Source: Acidovorax soli (GTDB lineage Bacteria > Pseudomonadota > Gammaproteobacteria > Burkholderiales > Burkholderiaceae_C). Taken from it: DNA of 64,000 nt. Of this stretch, positions 36,674 to 47,663 are shown piece by piece. Where the stretch lies: assembly GCF_014207955.1 (NCBI RefSeq), contig NZ_JACHLK010000001.1, forward strand, positions 434,001 to 498,000, read 5' to 3'. The first letter of the stretch is position 1, and every line of letters starts with the position of its first letter. The notes under the pieces were generated by a model. It did not search any database. It had not been told where the DNA came from and was given only the letters and a program-made list of their open reading frames with translations. Made by a program: the position numbers and the translations under genes.

Positions 36674-37711
36674 ATGCGCATAGGCACCCTCAAGGAATCC
36701 TACGTCGCCGATGCGGCGCTGTTCGACTCGCGCACGCAGAAGGTCTGGCTGGCCGTGGCCGCGGCGCTGCTGCTGCTCTTCCCGTTCACGGCCAGCGACT
36801 ACTGGCTCTATTTGGCCTGCCTGGTCAGCATCAACGTGGCCAGCGCCACAGGGCTCAACATCCTCACGGGCTACACGGGCCTGGTGAGCCTGGGGCAAGC
36901 GGCCTTCATGGGCCTGGGGGCCTACACCGTGGCCGTGCTGGAGACGCGCGTGGGCACGCCCTTCGTGCTCAACCTGCTGGCGGGCGGCTTCGTCGCCATG
37001 CTCGGCGGCATCGTCGTGGGCATCCCCTCGCTGCGGGTCAAAGGCCTGTACCTGGCGATTGCCACCATCGCGGCCTCGTTCATCGCGCACTTCATCTTCG
37101 CCAACTGGAAGTTCACGGGCGGCACCGGCGGCCTGAGCGTGCCACCGGCCCAATTCTTCGGCCTGGCGCTCGACACCTCGTTCCGCCTGTACTGGGTGAT
37201 CGTGCCGGTCACCGTGCTCATGCTGCTGGGCGCGGCCAACCTGTTCCGCACGCGCGTGGGCCGCGCCTTCATCGCCATCCGCGACCGCGACATCTCGGCC
37301 GAGGTGCTGGGCATCCCGCTGCTGCGCTACAAGCTGCTGTCCTTCGGCCTGTCTTCGTTCTATGCGGGCGTGGCCGGGGGCCTGTGGGCCTATTTCTTCC
37401 GCGTGGTCACGCCCGAAAGCTTTCCGCTGCTCATGTCCATCTTCTTCCTCGCGGCCATCATCGTCGGCGGCATGGGCTCCATCCTGGGCGGCATCCTGGG
37501 TGCGGTGTTCATGACCATGGTGCCCGAGCTGCTCAAGCTCGTGGTCGATCTGCTGCCCGGCGGCAACGAGCTCACGGTGTTTCTCTCGCCCGTGCGCACC
37601 GTGATCTTCGGCCTGCTGATCATCGGATTTCTGGTGTTCGAGCCACAGGGGCTCGCAGAAGTGTGGCGGCGCATTCGCCGCTTTTTCCATCTGTGGCCGT
37701 TCCGCAATTGA
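36674..37711 (+). CDS. livM: branched-chain-type ABC transporter permease LivM
   Basis: This 345-residue permease has about ten hydrophobic segments, the segment NILTGYTGLVSLGQAAFMGL and a C-terminal FEPQGLAEVWRRIRRFF, both typical of LivM. It begins 12 bases after livH. It forms the membrane channel with LivH and is energised by LivG and LivF. Confidence 0.92.
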   Translation: MRIGTLKESYVADAALFDSRTQKVWLAVAAALLLLFPFTASDYWLYLACLVSINVASATGLNILTGYTGLVSLGQAAFMGLGAYTVAVLETRVGTPFVLNLLAGGFVAMLGGIVVGIPSLRVKGLYLAIATIAASFIAHFIFANWKFTGGTGGLSVPPAQFFGLALDTSFRLYWVIVPVTVLMLLGAANLFRTRVGRAFIAIRDRDISAEVLGIPLLRYKLLSFGLSSFYAGVAGGLWAYFFRVVTPESFPLLMSIFFLAAIIVGGMGSILGGILGAVFMTMVPELLKLVVDLLPGGNELTVFLSPVRTVIFGLLIIGFLVFEPQGLAEVWRRIRRFFHLWPFRN

Positions 37712-37754
37712 CGGGCCCCGCCGCAGCCAAAAAACCATGAAGGAGACAAGCACC

Positions 37755-38948
37755 ATGCCCCGAACCACCACCACCGCGTCCCCCACCTCGCAGCGCCGCC
37801 GCTCCCTGCTGCTCGCCGCAGGCGCCACGCTGGCCGCACCGCTCACCGCCACCGCGCAGGCCAGCGGCGAGGACATCGTGATCGGCGGCTCCATCCCGCT
37901 CACCGGTGTGTTCGCCTTCGCGGGCGTGGGCATCAACGCCGGCATCGGCGACTACGTGAAGATGGTCAACGACGCGGGCGGCATCAAGGGCCGCAAGCTC
38001 AAGTACGTGCCCGAGGACACGGGCTACAAGGTCGACGTCTCGGTCGCCGCCTACAAGAAGATCACCAGCCAGAACAAGGTGAACCTCTACTACGGCGACT
38101 CCACGGGCTTTTCCAAGACCATCAACCCCGAGCTCGACCGCGCGGGCACCACGCTGATGGCCGGCGCCTCGTTCGCCAGCGAACTCAACGACCCCAAGAA
38201 GTACCCGAACCAGTTCCTCGTGGGCCCGGACTACACCGAGATGTTCGGCATCCTGCTCAAGCACATCGCCAAGGAAAAGCCCGGCGCCAAGGTGGCCTTC
38301 GTGTACTCCGATTCGGAATTCGGCCGCGACCCCATCGACAAGAGCGAGGCCGCCGCCAAGGCGCTGGGCCTGTCGGTGCCCGTCAAGATCATGACACCCG
38401 CGGGCAGCGTGGACGTCTCGGGCGAGGTCATCAAGCTGCGCCGTGCCGCGCCCGACTACACCATCTTCCACGGCTACATCCTCGCGCCCATCCCCGAGTT
38501 CATCACCCAGGGCAAGCAGCAGGGCATGACCAGCAAGTGGATGGGCACCTTCTGGACCATGGACAGCTCCACCGTGATGAAGATGGGCGAGGCCGCCGAC
38601 GGCTTCATGGGCGTGATGCCCTACCGCTACTACTACGACACCGAGAAGGCGCCCATGCTGGAGAAGATCCGCGCCATGCGCCCCGAGTACCAGAGCACGG
38701 CCTATGTGCAGGGCTTCCTCGCCGCCATGCTGTTCACCGAGTCGGCCAAGCGCTGCCTGGATGCGGGCAAGCCGCTCGACGGCAAGAACCTCAAGGCCGC
38801 ACTCAACAGCATCAAGGACTTCGACACCGGCGGCCTGATCGGCGTGCCGATCACCATCAGCGGCAATTCCATCCCCGTGGGCCGTGTGTACCGCGCGGAC
38901 ATGAAGGCGCAAAAAATGGTGGCGGCCTCCGACTGGATCAAGCTGTGA
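37755..38948 (+). CDS. livK: branched-chain-type ABC transporter substrate-binding protein
   Basis: This 397-residue periplasmic protein is a type I binding protein of the Leu/Ile/Val family (IVIGGSIPLTGVFAFAGVGI and a two-lobe fold). The signal peptide carries SQRRRSLLLAAG, suggesting Tat export, and ends near ATAQA. AAGGAG precedes the ATG at 37755. The linked CoA ligase and thiolase suggest that the ligand is an organic or aromatic acid. Confidence 0.9.
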   Translation: MPRTTTTASPTSQRRRSLLLAAGATLAAPLTATAQASGEDIVIGGSIPLTGVFAFAGVGINAGIGDYVKMVNDAGGIKGRKLKYVPEDTGYKVDVSVAAYKKITSQNKVNLYYGDSTGFSKTINPELDRAGTTLMAGASFASELNDPKKYPNQFLVGPDYTEMFGILLKHIAKEKPGAKVAFVYSDSEFGRDPIDKSEAAAKALGLSVPVKIMTPAGSVDVSGEVIKLRRAAPDYTIFHGYILAPIPEFITQGKQQGMTSKWMGTFWTMDSSTVMKMGEAADGFMGVMPYRYYYDTEKAPMLEKIRAMRPEYQSTAYVQGFLAAMLFTESAKRCLDAGKPLDGKNLKAALNSIKDFDTGGLIGVPITISGNSIPVGRVYRADMKAQKMVAASDWIKL

Positions 38949-38955
38949 CCTTGCC

Positions 38956-39770
<815 letters not shown>

Positions 39771-39774
<4 letters not shown>

Positions 39775-41570
39775 CCCTCCCCGACCTCACCCTGCCCCAG
39801 ATGCTGCGCGAGCGCGCGCGCTCCGAGCCGGGCCGCGTGGCCATCCGGCAGAAGGACTACGGCATCTGGAAGCCCTTCACCTGGGCCCGCTACCACGAGC
39901 GCGCCTGCCACTTCGGCATGGGCCTGCGCGCGCTGGGCCTGCCGGCCGGCGGCCATGTGGGCGTGATCTCCGAGAACCGCATCGAATGGGTGCTCGCGCA
40001 GATGGGCGCGGGCCTGGTCGGCGCGGTCACCGTGGGCGTGTACCCCACCAGTCCCACCAACGAAGTCGCCTACGTGGTCGGCCATGCCGACATCGAGGTC
40101 ATGGTCTGCGAGGACCAGGAGCAGACCGACAAGCTGCTCGCGGCCCTGCCCGATCTGCCACGCCTGAAAAAGATCATCGTCATCGAGACCAAGGGCCTGC
40201 GCAGCTTTGCGCCCGAGCAGCGCGCACTCATCGCCACCTTCGCCGAGGTCGAGGCACTGGGCGCAGCATCGGGCCAGCAGGCGCTGGTGGACGAGGCGCT
40301 GGCGCGCCAGACGCTCGACGACCTGGGCCTGATGATCTACACCTCGGGCTCCACCGGCAAGCCCAAGGGCGCGATGATCAGCTACCGCAACATCCGCGGT
40401 GTGGTGCCCGGCATCGTGGACCGGCTGCAGCTTGATGCATCCACCACGCACCTGTCCTACCTGCCGCTGTGCCATGTGGCCGAGCAGATGCTCACCAGCT
40501 TTGTGCCGGTGTACATCGGTTCAGAGGTGAACTTCGGCGAATCCATCCGCACCGTGCAGGAAGACCTGCGCGAAGTGGCACCCACCATGTTCCTCGGCGT
40601 GCCGCGCATCTGGGAGAAGCTGCACGCCGCCATCCACATCAAGCTGCAGGAAACCGGCGGCCTGCGCCGCCGCCTGTTCGAGCACGCCTTCGCGGCCTGC
40701 CAGCCCCTGGCCGAAAAGCCGCGCAGCACCTGGAGCCTGGGCGAACGCATGGCATCCGCCGCCAGCTACTGGCTGGTGTTCCGTGCGCTGCAGAACTTCA
40801 TCGGCCTGCGCGAGGCGCGCGTGGCGCTCACGGGCGCCGCGCCCATCCCACCCGACGTGGTGCGCTTCTTCCGCACGCTGGGCCTGCCGCTGATCGAGGT
40901 CTATGGCCTCACCGAATCCACCGGCATGGTCACTGGCCACCGGCTGGACCAGGTGGTGGTGGGCACCGTGGGTGTGCCCACGCTGGGCGTGGAGCACCGC
41001 ATTGCCGAGAACGGCGAGCTGCAGCTGCGCGGCGACATGGTCTTTGCGGGCTACTACCAGAACCCCGAGGCCACGGCGGGCAGCATCGTCGACGGCTGGC
41101 TGCACACGGGCGACGTGGTGCGCGAAGAGCAGGGCCAGCTCCAAATCGTGGACCGCCTCAAGGACATCATGATCACGGCCGGCGGCAAGAACCTCACGCC
41201 GTCCGAGATCGAGAACACCATGAAGGGCAGCCCCTTCATCAAGGAATGCATCATCGTCGCCGAGGGCCGCAAGTTCGTCGGCGCGCTGGTGATGATCGAC
41301 TTCGAGACCGTGGGCAAGTGGGCCGAGGCGCGGCGCATCGCGTTCACGCATTTCCGCTCGCTGGTGGAGACGCCCGCGGTGCGCGAACTCATCGACACCG
41401 AGATCCGCCGCGGCAACGAGCGCCTGGCCCAGGTCTCGCAGATCCGCCAGTTCCACCTGCTCACCAAGGAGCTGGACCACGACGATGGCGAGGTCACCGC
41501 CACCATGAAGGTGCGCCGCGCCAGCATCTACAAGACCTACGCCGCCGAGATCGAAGCGCTGTACCGCTGA
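39771..41570 (+). CDS. AMP-forming acyl-CoA ligase
   Basis: This 599-residue adenylate-forming enzyme has the ATP loop YTSGSTGKPKGAM, the EVYGLTES motif, and the C-terminal hinge HTGDVV..IVDRLKD with the catalytic-lysine segment ITAGGKNLTPSEIEN. The large size and the ligand-loop arrangement match long-chain or aromatic acyl-CoA ligases. It should activate the acid imported by the upstream transporter. The ATG at 39771 overlaps the livF stop. Confidence 0.9.
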
Positions 41571-41586
41571 AGAAGGACTTCCCTCC

Positions 41587-42381
41587 ATGACCGACTCCAC
41601 CCAGGCCGCGCCTGCGCTGCTGCATGAGCGCAAGGGCGCCATCGCCACGCTGTGCTTCAACCGGCCCGCAGCGCTCAATGCCGTCGACGTGCCCATGGCC
41701 CAGGCCTTCCTGGCCGCCGTGCAGGCCATCGCGCAAGACCCCGGCGTGCGCGCGGTGGTGCTGCGCGGCGCCGGCAAGGGCTTCATGGCCGGTGGCGACC
41801 TGGCCACCCTGCGCGCCCAGCCGGTGCAGGGCGCCATGGACCTGCTCACGCCGTTGCACGCCGGTCTGGCCCTGCTCGCACAGATCGATGCGCCCGTCAT
41901 CGCCCAGGTGCATGGCGTGGCCGCAGGGGCCGGCCTGTCCCTGCTGCTGCAGGCCGACTATGTGCTCATGGCCGAGGGCACGCGCCTGAACCTGGCCTAC
42001 ATCAACCTGGGCACGAGCTGCGACGTGGGCGCCTCGTGGGCCTTGCCACGCAAGGTGGGCCTGCGCCAGGCGCTGGAGATCGCACTGTTGGGCGAAGCCT
42101 TCAGCGCCGAGGACGCGCTGCGCATGGGCCTGGTGAACCGCGTCGTGCCTGCCGCCGAACTCGATGCCGCCACAGCGGCCATCGTCGAGCGCCTGGCCTC
42201 CGGCCCCACGCAGGCCTATGGCGCCATGAAGCGCCTCATGCGCCAGTCCATGGAGCGCAGCCTGCCCGAGCAGCTCGATGCCGAGCAACAGGCCTTTGCC
42301 CGCTGCGCCGCCACCGCGGACTTCCGCGAGGGCGTCGAGGCCTTCTACGCACGCCGCCCTGCGCAATTCAGCGGCCACTGA
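41587..42381 (+). CDS. enoyl-CoA hydratase/isomerase-family protein
   Basis: This 264-residue crotonase-fold protein has the oxyanion-hole segments [15 protein letters not shown] and [18 protein letters not shown]. The usual catalytic Glu position near [13 protein letters not shown] is unusual, so it may be a hydratase with altered chemistry or a different crotonase activity. It is 16 bases after the ligase and 31 bases before the thiolase, consistent with one beta-oxidation-like pathway. Confidence 0.88.
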   Translation: MTDSTQAAPALLHERKGAIATLCFNRPAALNAVDVPMAQAFLAAVQAIAQDPGVRAVVLRGAGKGFMAGGDLATLRAQPVQGAMDLLTPLHAGLALLAQIDAPVIAQVHGVAAGAGLSLLLQADYVLMAEGTRLNLAYINLGTSCDVGASWALPRKVGLRQALEIALLGEAFSAEDALRMGLVNRVVPAAELDAATAAIVERLASGPTQAYGAMKRLMRQSMERSLPEQLDAEQQAFARCAATADFREGVEAFYARRPAQFSGH

Positions 42382-42412
42382 TTTCTTTTATCTCCTTTTC
42401 CAACGCATTCCC

Positions 42413-43603
42413 ATGAGCAGCAGCCTCCAAGACGTCTATGTGATCTCCACCGCGCGCACCGCCATCGGCAGCTTTGGCGGCAGCCTCAAGGACGTGCCCA
42501 ACACCGAACTCGCCACCACTGCGGTGAAGGCCGCCATTGCGCGCAGCGGCCTGCCGGCCGATGCCATCGGCCATGTGGTCATGGGCAACGTGATCCCCAC
42601 CGACACCAAGGACGCCTACCTGGCGCGCGTGGCCGCCATCGACGCGGGCTGCCCCATCGAGACGCCGGCCTTCAACGTCAACCGCCTGTGCGGCTCGGGC
42701 TTGCAGGCCATCATTTCGGCGGCCCAGGCCATCGGCTACGGGGATTGCGACATCGCCATCGGTGGCGGCAGCGAGTCCATGAGCCGCGGCCCCTACTTCG
42801 ACACCGCGGCGCGCTACGGCGCGCGCATGGGCGACGCCAAGAGCATCGACTACATGCTCGGCATCCTGCACGACCCCTGGCAGAAGATGCACATGGGCAT
42901 CACCGCCGAGAACGTGGCCGAGCGCTACCGCATCGGCCGCGAGGCGCAGGACCAGCTCGCCGTGCAAAGCCAGCAGCGCGCGGCCCGCGCCATCGCCGCG
43001 GGCCATTTCCGCGAACAGATCGTGCCCGTGGAGATCGCCACGCGCAAAGGCACCGTGGTCTTCGACACCGACGAGCATGTGCGCGGCAGCACCACGCCGG
43101 AGGTGCTGGCCGGCATGAAGCCCGCGTTCAAGAAGGACGGCCTGGTCACCGCGGGCAATGCCTCGGGCATCAACGACGGCGCGGCCGCCGTGGTGCTGGC
43201 CTCGGGCGCCCGCGCCTCGGCCCTGGGCCTAAAACCCCTGGCGCGCCTGGTGGGCTATGCCCATGCGGGCGTCGAGCCGGCCTACATGGGCATCGGTCCC
43301 GTGCCCGCCACGCAGAAGCTGCTGCAGCGCACCGGCCTCACCGTGCAGGACATGGACGTGATCGAGGCCAACGAGGCCTTTGCCGCCCAGGCCTGCGCGG
43401 TGATCCAGGAGCTCGGCCTGGACCCCGCCAAGGTCAATCCCAACGGCTCGGGCATCTCGCTGGGCCACCCCGTGGGCGCCACGGGCGCCATCATCACCAC
43501 CAAGGCGATTGCCGAGCTGCACCGCACGGGTGGCCGCTATGCGCTGGTGACCATGTGCATCGGCGGCGGCCAGGGCATTGCGGCGGTGTTCGAGCGGGTC
43601 TGA
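42413..43603 (+). CDS. acetyl-CoA acyltransferase (thiolase)
   Basis: This 396-residue thiolase has the nucleophilic Cys in [10 protein letters not shown], the [17 protein letters not shown] loop, the HPVGATGA histidine segment and the C-terminal CIGGGQG cysteine. It either cleaves 3-ketoacyl-CoA or condenses acetyl-CoA. As the last gene of the operon after ligase and hydratase, cleavage in acid degradation is the more likely direction. Confidence 0.93.
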   Translation: MSSSLQDVYVISTARTAIGSFGGSLKDVPNTELATTAVKAAIARSGLPADAIGHVVMGNVIPTDTKDAYLARVAAIDAGCPIETPAFNVNRLCGSGLQAIISAAQAIGYGDCDIAIGGGSESMSRGPYFDTAARYGARMGDAKSIDYMLGILHDPWQKMHMGITAENVAERYRIGREAQDQLAVQSQQRAARAIAAGHFREQIVPVEIATRKGTVVFDTDEHVRGSTTPEVLAGMKPAFKKDGLVTAGNASGINDGAAAVVLASGARASALGLKPLARLVGYAHAGVEPAYMGIGPVPATQKLLQRTGLTVQDMDVIEANEAFAAQACAVIQELGLDPAKVNPNGSGISLGHPVGATGAIITTKAIAELHRTGGRYALVTMCIGGGQGIAAVFERV

Positions 43604-43670
43604 CACTCGCGCGCCGGGGCCCTGCAGGCCTGGCGCAGGGATGGATTGCTGAACGCGGCGCAGCAATGCA

Positions 43671-43693
43671 TGGCGATTGCTCATCAATCGCCA
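43671..43693. other. perfect hairpin between the thiolase and DMT-transporter genes
   Basis: TGGCGATTG (43671-43679) and CAATCGCCA (43685-43693) form a perfect 9-bp stem with a five-base loop. There is no T-run after it, so a rho-independent terminator is unlikely; it may be an operator or an mRNA-stabilising structure. Confidence 0.4.
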
Positions 43694-43804
43694 GCGCCAG
43701 GTGCCTACGCTCGGTGGCTTGTTGTTCCACCTTGCCGAAGAGCCCGCCGTGCCGCGTTTCCCCCTGTTCTCCCTTCCCTCCCTCCCCGCCTTGCGAGGCA
43801 TGGC

Positions 43805-44704
43805 ATGACCTGGGTCGCCCTGGGTCTCCTCGCCGGCCTGGTGCTGGGCAGCTACGACTTCCTCACCAAGCTCGCACTGCGCGAGAAGACAGTGCTCGAC
43901 GTGGTCGTTCTGAGCTCCGCGCTCGGCGCGCTGCTGTGGCTGCCCTTGCTGCTCGCACCAGCCACGGCCGCCCCGCTGCTGCAGCCCTGGGGGCTTTTTC
44001 CGGCGCCCCTCTCCTGGCGCGAACAGGCGCTGGTGCTGCCCAAGTCGCTCATGATGGTCGCCAACTGGGTGCTCTCGTACTACGCGGTCAAGGCCTTGCC
44101 GCTGTCGATCTCGGCCGGCGTGCGCGCCTCGGGCCCGCTGTGGACAGCGGCCGGCGCCATCGTGCTGCTGGGCGAGCAGCTGGGCGGGTGGCAGTGGCTG
44201 GGCCTGGCCGTGTCCATGCTGTCCTACTACCTGTTCTCGCGCATCGGCAGCCGCGAGGGCATCCGCTTTCACCGCGACGGCTGGGTGCTGTGCATGCTGG
44301 CCGCCACGCTGCTGTCCTCGGCCAATGCGCTGTACGACAAGCACATCCTGGCCGGGCTGCAGATGGACCTGGCGGGCGTGCAGGCCTGGTCGGCCGTGCA
44401 GCGCGGCCTGATCGCCCTGGCGCTGTTGCCCTGGGTGCGCCCCCTCCCCTCGCTGCGCGGCCTGTGCACACGCCACTGGACCGTCCCCGCGATCGCCCTG
44501 GCCTATGTGCTGGCGGAGTACCTCTACCTCATGGCCGTGCAGGCCGAAGGGGCGATGATCGCGGTGCTCTCGGTGCTGCGCCGTACCAACCTGGTCATGG
44601 TCTTCGGGCTCGGCGCGCTGTTCCTGCGCGAGCGCTTCATTGCCCAGAAGTCCGTGGCCATCGCCGGCGTGCTGGCCGGCATCGTGCTCACGCTCGCAGG
44701 CTGA
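43805..44704 (+). CDS. EamA/DMT-family transporter
   Basis: This 299-residue inner-membrane protein has ten predicted helices in two EamA-like halves (for example AGVRASGPLWTAAGAIVLLGEQ and the C-terminal VMVFGLGALFLRERF, the usual export-family repeat signatures). Substrates range over amino acids and metabolites. The ATG at 43805 puts the first helix at the N-terminus. It converges on the LysR gene. Confidence 0.85.
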   Translation: MTWVALGLLAGLVLGSYDFLTKLALREKTVLDVVVLSSALGALLWLPLLLAPATAAPLLQPWGLFPAPLSWREQALVLPKSLMMVANWVLSYYAVKALPLSISAGVRASGPLWTAAGAIVLLGEQLGGWQWLGLAVSMLSYYLFSRIGSREGIRFHRDGWVLCMLAATLLSSANALYDKHILAGLQMDLAGVQAWSAVQRGLIALALLPWVRPLPSLRGLCTRHWTVPAIALAYVLAEYLYLMAVQAEGAMIAVLSVLRRTNLVMVFGLGALFLRERFIAQKSVAIAGVLAGIVLTLAG

Positions 44705-44716
44705 GCAGCCCCGAGG

Positions 44717-45592
44717 CTACGCAGGCGCCAGGCTGCGGATCCATGCCATCACCTGCTGCCCCTGCGGCGTGATGGCCGTGCGCTCCGACGCGAGCAGGTA
44801 GTAGGACTGCTCGCTGGGCAGCGCCACCTCGCCCAGGCGCACCAGCGCGCCGCTGGCCAGCAGCTCCTGCACCAGCGAGCGCCGCCCCAGCGCAATGCCC
44901 TGCAGGCCCAGCGCCGCGTCGAGCACAAAGCCCGTGTCGGTGAAGGCCATGCCCTGCTGGCGCTGTGCCGGCACGCGGATGCCGGCCTTGTCCAGCCAGG
45001 GCTTCCAGGGCTGGCGCGTGTGCGCGAGCAGCACCGCCTTGCGGAACGCGGCCGTGCCGGCCGGCACCCCCAGGCGCTCCAGGTAGGCCGGCGCGGCCAC
45101 GGGGAACCACTCGTCGTCCATGAGCTTTTCGCAATGGTGGGCGGCCGGCCGGGTGCGCGCAAAGCGCACGGCAATGTCGGCATCGCCGCGCTCCAGGTCC
45201 ACCGTGTCGATGGAGGGCTGGATCTCCACGTTCCAGCCGGGCTGTGCACCCAGCCGCGACAGGGCCGGCACCAGGCGCCAGCGCGCAAACGATGGCAGGG
45301 CGCTGATGCGCACCACGCTGCCCCGGGCCCCGTCCTGCGCACCAAAGGCCTGCGCCAGCTGCAGCAGGGGCTGCTGGACCTGCTGGTGCAGGTGCAGCCC
45401 CTCGGCCGTGAGCGCGACGGCGCGCGTGCTGCGCACGAACAGCGGCTTCTCGACCAGGCGTTCCAGTTCGCGGATGCGGTGGCTCACCGCGCTGTGCGAG
45501 AGGTGCAGTTCCTCGGCCGCCTTGCTGAAGCTGCTGCGCCGCGCCACCGCATCGAAGGCCAGCAGCAGGTGGAGGGGCGGAATGGCCTTCAT
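44717..45592 (-). CDS. LysR-family transcriptional regulator
   Basis: This 291-residue regulator has an N-terminal winged HTH (LLLAFDAVARRSSFSKAAEELHLSHSAVSHRIRELE) and a periplasmic-binding-protein-like co-inducer domain, and looks like the GcvA subgroup. The ATG at 45592 gives the family start. The adjacent EamA gene is convergent, not divergent, so its target cannot be named from position. It is 25 bases from the rdgC stop on the same strand. Confidence 0.9.
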   Translation of the reverse strand: MKAIPPLHLLLAFDAVARRSSFSKAAEELHLSHSAVSHRIRELERLVEKPLFVRSTRAVALTAEGLHLHQQVQQPLLQLAQAFGAQDGARGSVVRISALPSFARWRLVPALSRLGAQPGWNVEIQPSIDTVDLERGDADIAVRFARTRPAAHHCEKLMDDEWFPVAAPAYLERLGVPAGTAAFRKAVLLAHTRQPWKPWLDKAGIRVPAQRQQGMAFTDTGFVLDAALGLQGIALGRRSLVQELLASGALVRLGEVALPSEQSYYLLASERTAITPQGQQVMAWIRSLAPA

Positions 45593-45617
45593 CACGCGCT
45601 GGGCGTCCCCGTGCCGG

Positions 45618-46643
45618 TCAGAACGGCGCCGAATCCGGGTCCGTGTCCACCGGGGCCGTGGCCGGCCCGGTGACCGCGCGCCCGCCCGCATCCTTGCCGC
45701 CGCGCGATGGCGCCGCCGTGGCCGCCGGGCCGGGCGCCGCAGCGCCGGAGCCGACGCCATCGGACTCGCCGCCCAGCGCCTCGATCAGGTCGGGGATCAG
45801 CTTGGACAGCTCGCCCGTGGCGATCGCCACGTCGGTGTCGAACCCCGCGTCATCGGATTTGCTGCCCTCGAACACCGTGTCCAGGAAAGCAATCTTCTTG
45901 ATCTGCAGCCCCTCGGTCAGCATCAGCGAGACGCGGTCGTCCCAGGTCAGCGCCAGCTTGGTGGGCAGCTTGCCCGCGGCGATGTGGGCCTGCACCTCCT
46001 CGATGTCCAGCGGGTGGCGCGAGTAGCGCACCACGGCCTTGGCCTCGTCGGCGCTCTTGAGTTCGCACTCGCGGTCCACGGTGAATCCCACGGGCGGCTC
46101 CTGCGTGCTCAGCCAGTGGGACATGGCGGCCTGCGGGCTGGTCTCGGTGTACAGCAGCGAGACCGACAGGCCCGGCAGCGACTCGACCAGCAGCGACACC
46201 ACCTCGTCGGCCCGGCCCTGGCTCGAGGTATCGAACACGATGGTGCGTGCCTCGGTGTCGATCCACACCCACATCGAGCCCTGCTTGGTGAAGGCCATGG
46301 GCAGCAGGTCGAGCTTGGCCTCTTCCTTGAGGTCGCGGCTTTCCTTCTTGCCGGGCTTGCGGCCGGTTTCCTTCTCGATGCGCTCGGCCTTTTCCTTCAC
46401 GCGCCGGTTGAGCACCGAGCCGGGCAGCACCTTGGACTCGACCATGAAGCGCAGGATCCACTGCCCGCCCACCGATTCGACCAGCGCGCCGTGCTCCTCG
46501 CCGCGCGGCGGGATCCAGCCCAGCGACTTTTCCTGCGTGGCACCGCACTCCATGAAAGGCGACTTGGCCAGCGCCTCTTCCACCTGCGTCAATTCCACCT
46601 GCCATTGCGGCGCAATGCGGTACACGATCATGTTCTTGAACAC
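45618..46643 (-). CDS. rdgC: recombination-associated protein RdgC
   Basis: This 341-residue protein is homologous to RdgC, a DNA-binding ring protein that affects RecA loading and replication-fork processing. It starts FKNMIVYRIAP, as in the family (GTG start at 46643, since the next in-frame Met would cut the conserved N-terminus), and the LGWIPP, MWVWIDT and TKLALTWDDR segments match. The last 40 or so residues are a low-complexity Ala/Pro/Gly tail absent from E. coli RdgC. Confidence 0.92.
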   Translation of the reverse strand: MFKNMIVYRIAPQWQVELTQVEEALAKSPFMECGATQEKSLGWIPPRGEEHGALVESVGGQWILRFMVESKVLPGSVLNRRVKEKAERIEKETGRKPGKKESRDLKEEAKLDLLPMAFTKQGSMWVWIDTEARTIVFDTSSQGRADEVVSLLVESLPGLSVSLLYTETSPQAAMSHWLSTQEPPVGFTVDRECELKSADEAKAVVRYSRHPLDIEEVQAHIAAGKLPTKLALTWDDRVSLMLTEGLQIKKIAFLDTVFEGSKSDDAGFDTDVAIATGELSKLIPDLIEALGGESDGVGSGAAAPGPAATAAPSRGGKDAGGRAVTGPATAPVDTDPDSAPF

Positions 46644-46956
46644 GAAAAACCCTCTGGTTGCCGGACGAAGCTGTCCACCGGTGCCCCGGGCATGCAAAGG
46701 CCCGGGCACGGAACCCTCCATTGTCGGTGGTCGGCGCCCCCTGCGCACCGGGCTGCAGTGCGGCGCGGGGGCAATCCCTGCCTGCGCTCCGCTTTTGATA
46801 GCTGCAGCACCCCACGGGCTGTGGCGATCTTCTTGTCACAACTTTACACTGGGACAAACAACGTGCATGCGGGCGATACATGGCGGGCAGACACTGCAGT
46901 CAAGCGCTGGAACCGCCGTTCCGGGGCCCTTCAACCTCCCTGAAAGGACTTTCACC
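46644..46956. promoter_or_regulatory. divergent intergenic region between rdgC and the Spy-like gene
   Basis: This 313-bp stretch serves both divergent genes. An imperfect inverted repeat at 46681-46709 (GTGCCCCGGG with CCCGGGCAC) would form a hairpin in the rdgC leader about 38 bases ahead of its GTG. TTTTGATAGCTGCAG at 46793 resembles short GATAGC-type repeats elsewhere in the window. I see no clear -35/-10 pair. Confidence 0.4.
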
Positions 46957-47496
46957 ATGGCCCTCCTGTCCCGCCACACCGTGGCTGCCGCCGTCCTCGC
47001 TGCCCTGGCCCTGCCGGTGCTGGCCCAGCCTGCGACCCCTGCCAATCCGCCGGCCGTCGGCACGGTGGCCGCGCCCGACGCCCGCAAAGGCCCGGGCGAC
47101 CACCGCGAGCGCCACCAGGCCCGCAAGGCCGAACGTGCTGCCGCGCTCAAGGAACAGCTCAAGCTGACTCCCGCCCAGGAACCGGCCTGGAACAGCTTCA
47201 CGGCCTCCATGCAGCAGAACGAAGGCCATGCCCGCCTGGACCGCAAGGAACTGGACAAGCTCACCACGCCCGAGCGCATCGACCGCATGCGTGCCTTGCG
47301 CGCCCAGCACGCCGCCGAGGCCGACCGCCGTGGCGAAGCCACCAAGGCCTTCTATGCCGTGCTCACGCCCGAGCAGCAAAAGACCTTCGATGCCCGCACC
47401 CACCGCATGGGCCCACCGCACGATGGCCCCGGCAAGCACGGCCCCCATGGCCACCACGGCAAGCCCGCAGGGGCGCCCGCCGCACCCCAGTCGTGA
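46957..47496 (+). CDS. Spy/CpxP-like LTXXQ-motif periplasmic protein
   Basis: This 179-residue protein has a signal peptide ending near PVLAQPA, two LTXXQ motifs (LTPAQ and LTPEQ) on either side of a basic helical segment, and a His/Gly/Pro-rich C-terminal tail. Family members are envelope-stress chaperones or metal-binding periplasmic proteins. GAAAGGAC precedes the ATG. A strong terminator follows. Confidence 0.85.
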   Translation: MALLSRHTVAAAVLAALALPVLAQPATPANPPAVGTVAAPDARKGPGDHRERHQARKAERAAALKEQLKLTPAQEPAWNSFTASMQQNEGHARLDRKELDKLTTPERIDRMRALRAQHAAEADRRGEATKAFYAVLTPEQQKTFDARTHRMGPPHDGPGKHGPHGHHGKPAGAPAAPQS

Positions 47497-47533
47497 ACCC
47501 GGGCCGCCCGCGCGGCGCCACCGCCTGACACCA

Positions 47534-47555
47534 GGGGCCCGCACGGGCCCCTTTT
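47534..47555 (+). terminator. intrinsic terminator of the Spy-like gene
   Basis: GGGGCCCG and CGGGCCCC form a perfect 8-bp stem with a two-base centre (47534-47551), followed by TTTT. Confidence 0.9.
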
Positions 47556-47625
47556 CGCTTTTTCCGCCAGCGAGCCGGGGTGGCGGCCTACAAAAGCCCC
47601 GGGGGAGGCGTTCCTACACTCGTTT

Positions 47626-47643
47626 ACATACAGTTGTGTATGT
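47626..47643. promoter_or_regulatory. inverted repeat upstream of pagL
   Basis: ACATACA (47626-47632) and TGTATGT (47637-47643) are a perfect 7-bp inverted repeat around GTTG, with GTTT and AAAC just outside. It ends 20 bases before the pagL ATG and could be a repressor operator. Confidence 0.55.
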
Positions 47644-47663
47644 CAAACCACGGAACAAAAACC

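Noticed and set aside
46833-46860. TGTCACA before the Spy-like gene as a third ECF41 promoter
   Set aside because: No CGTC occurs 16 bases downstream, so only half of the motif is present.
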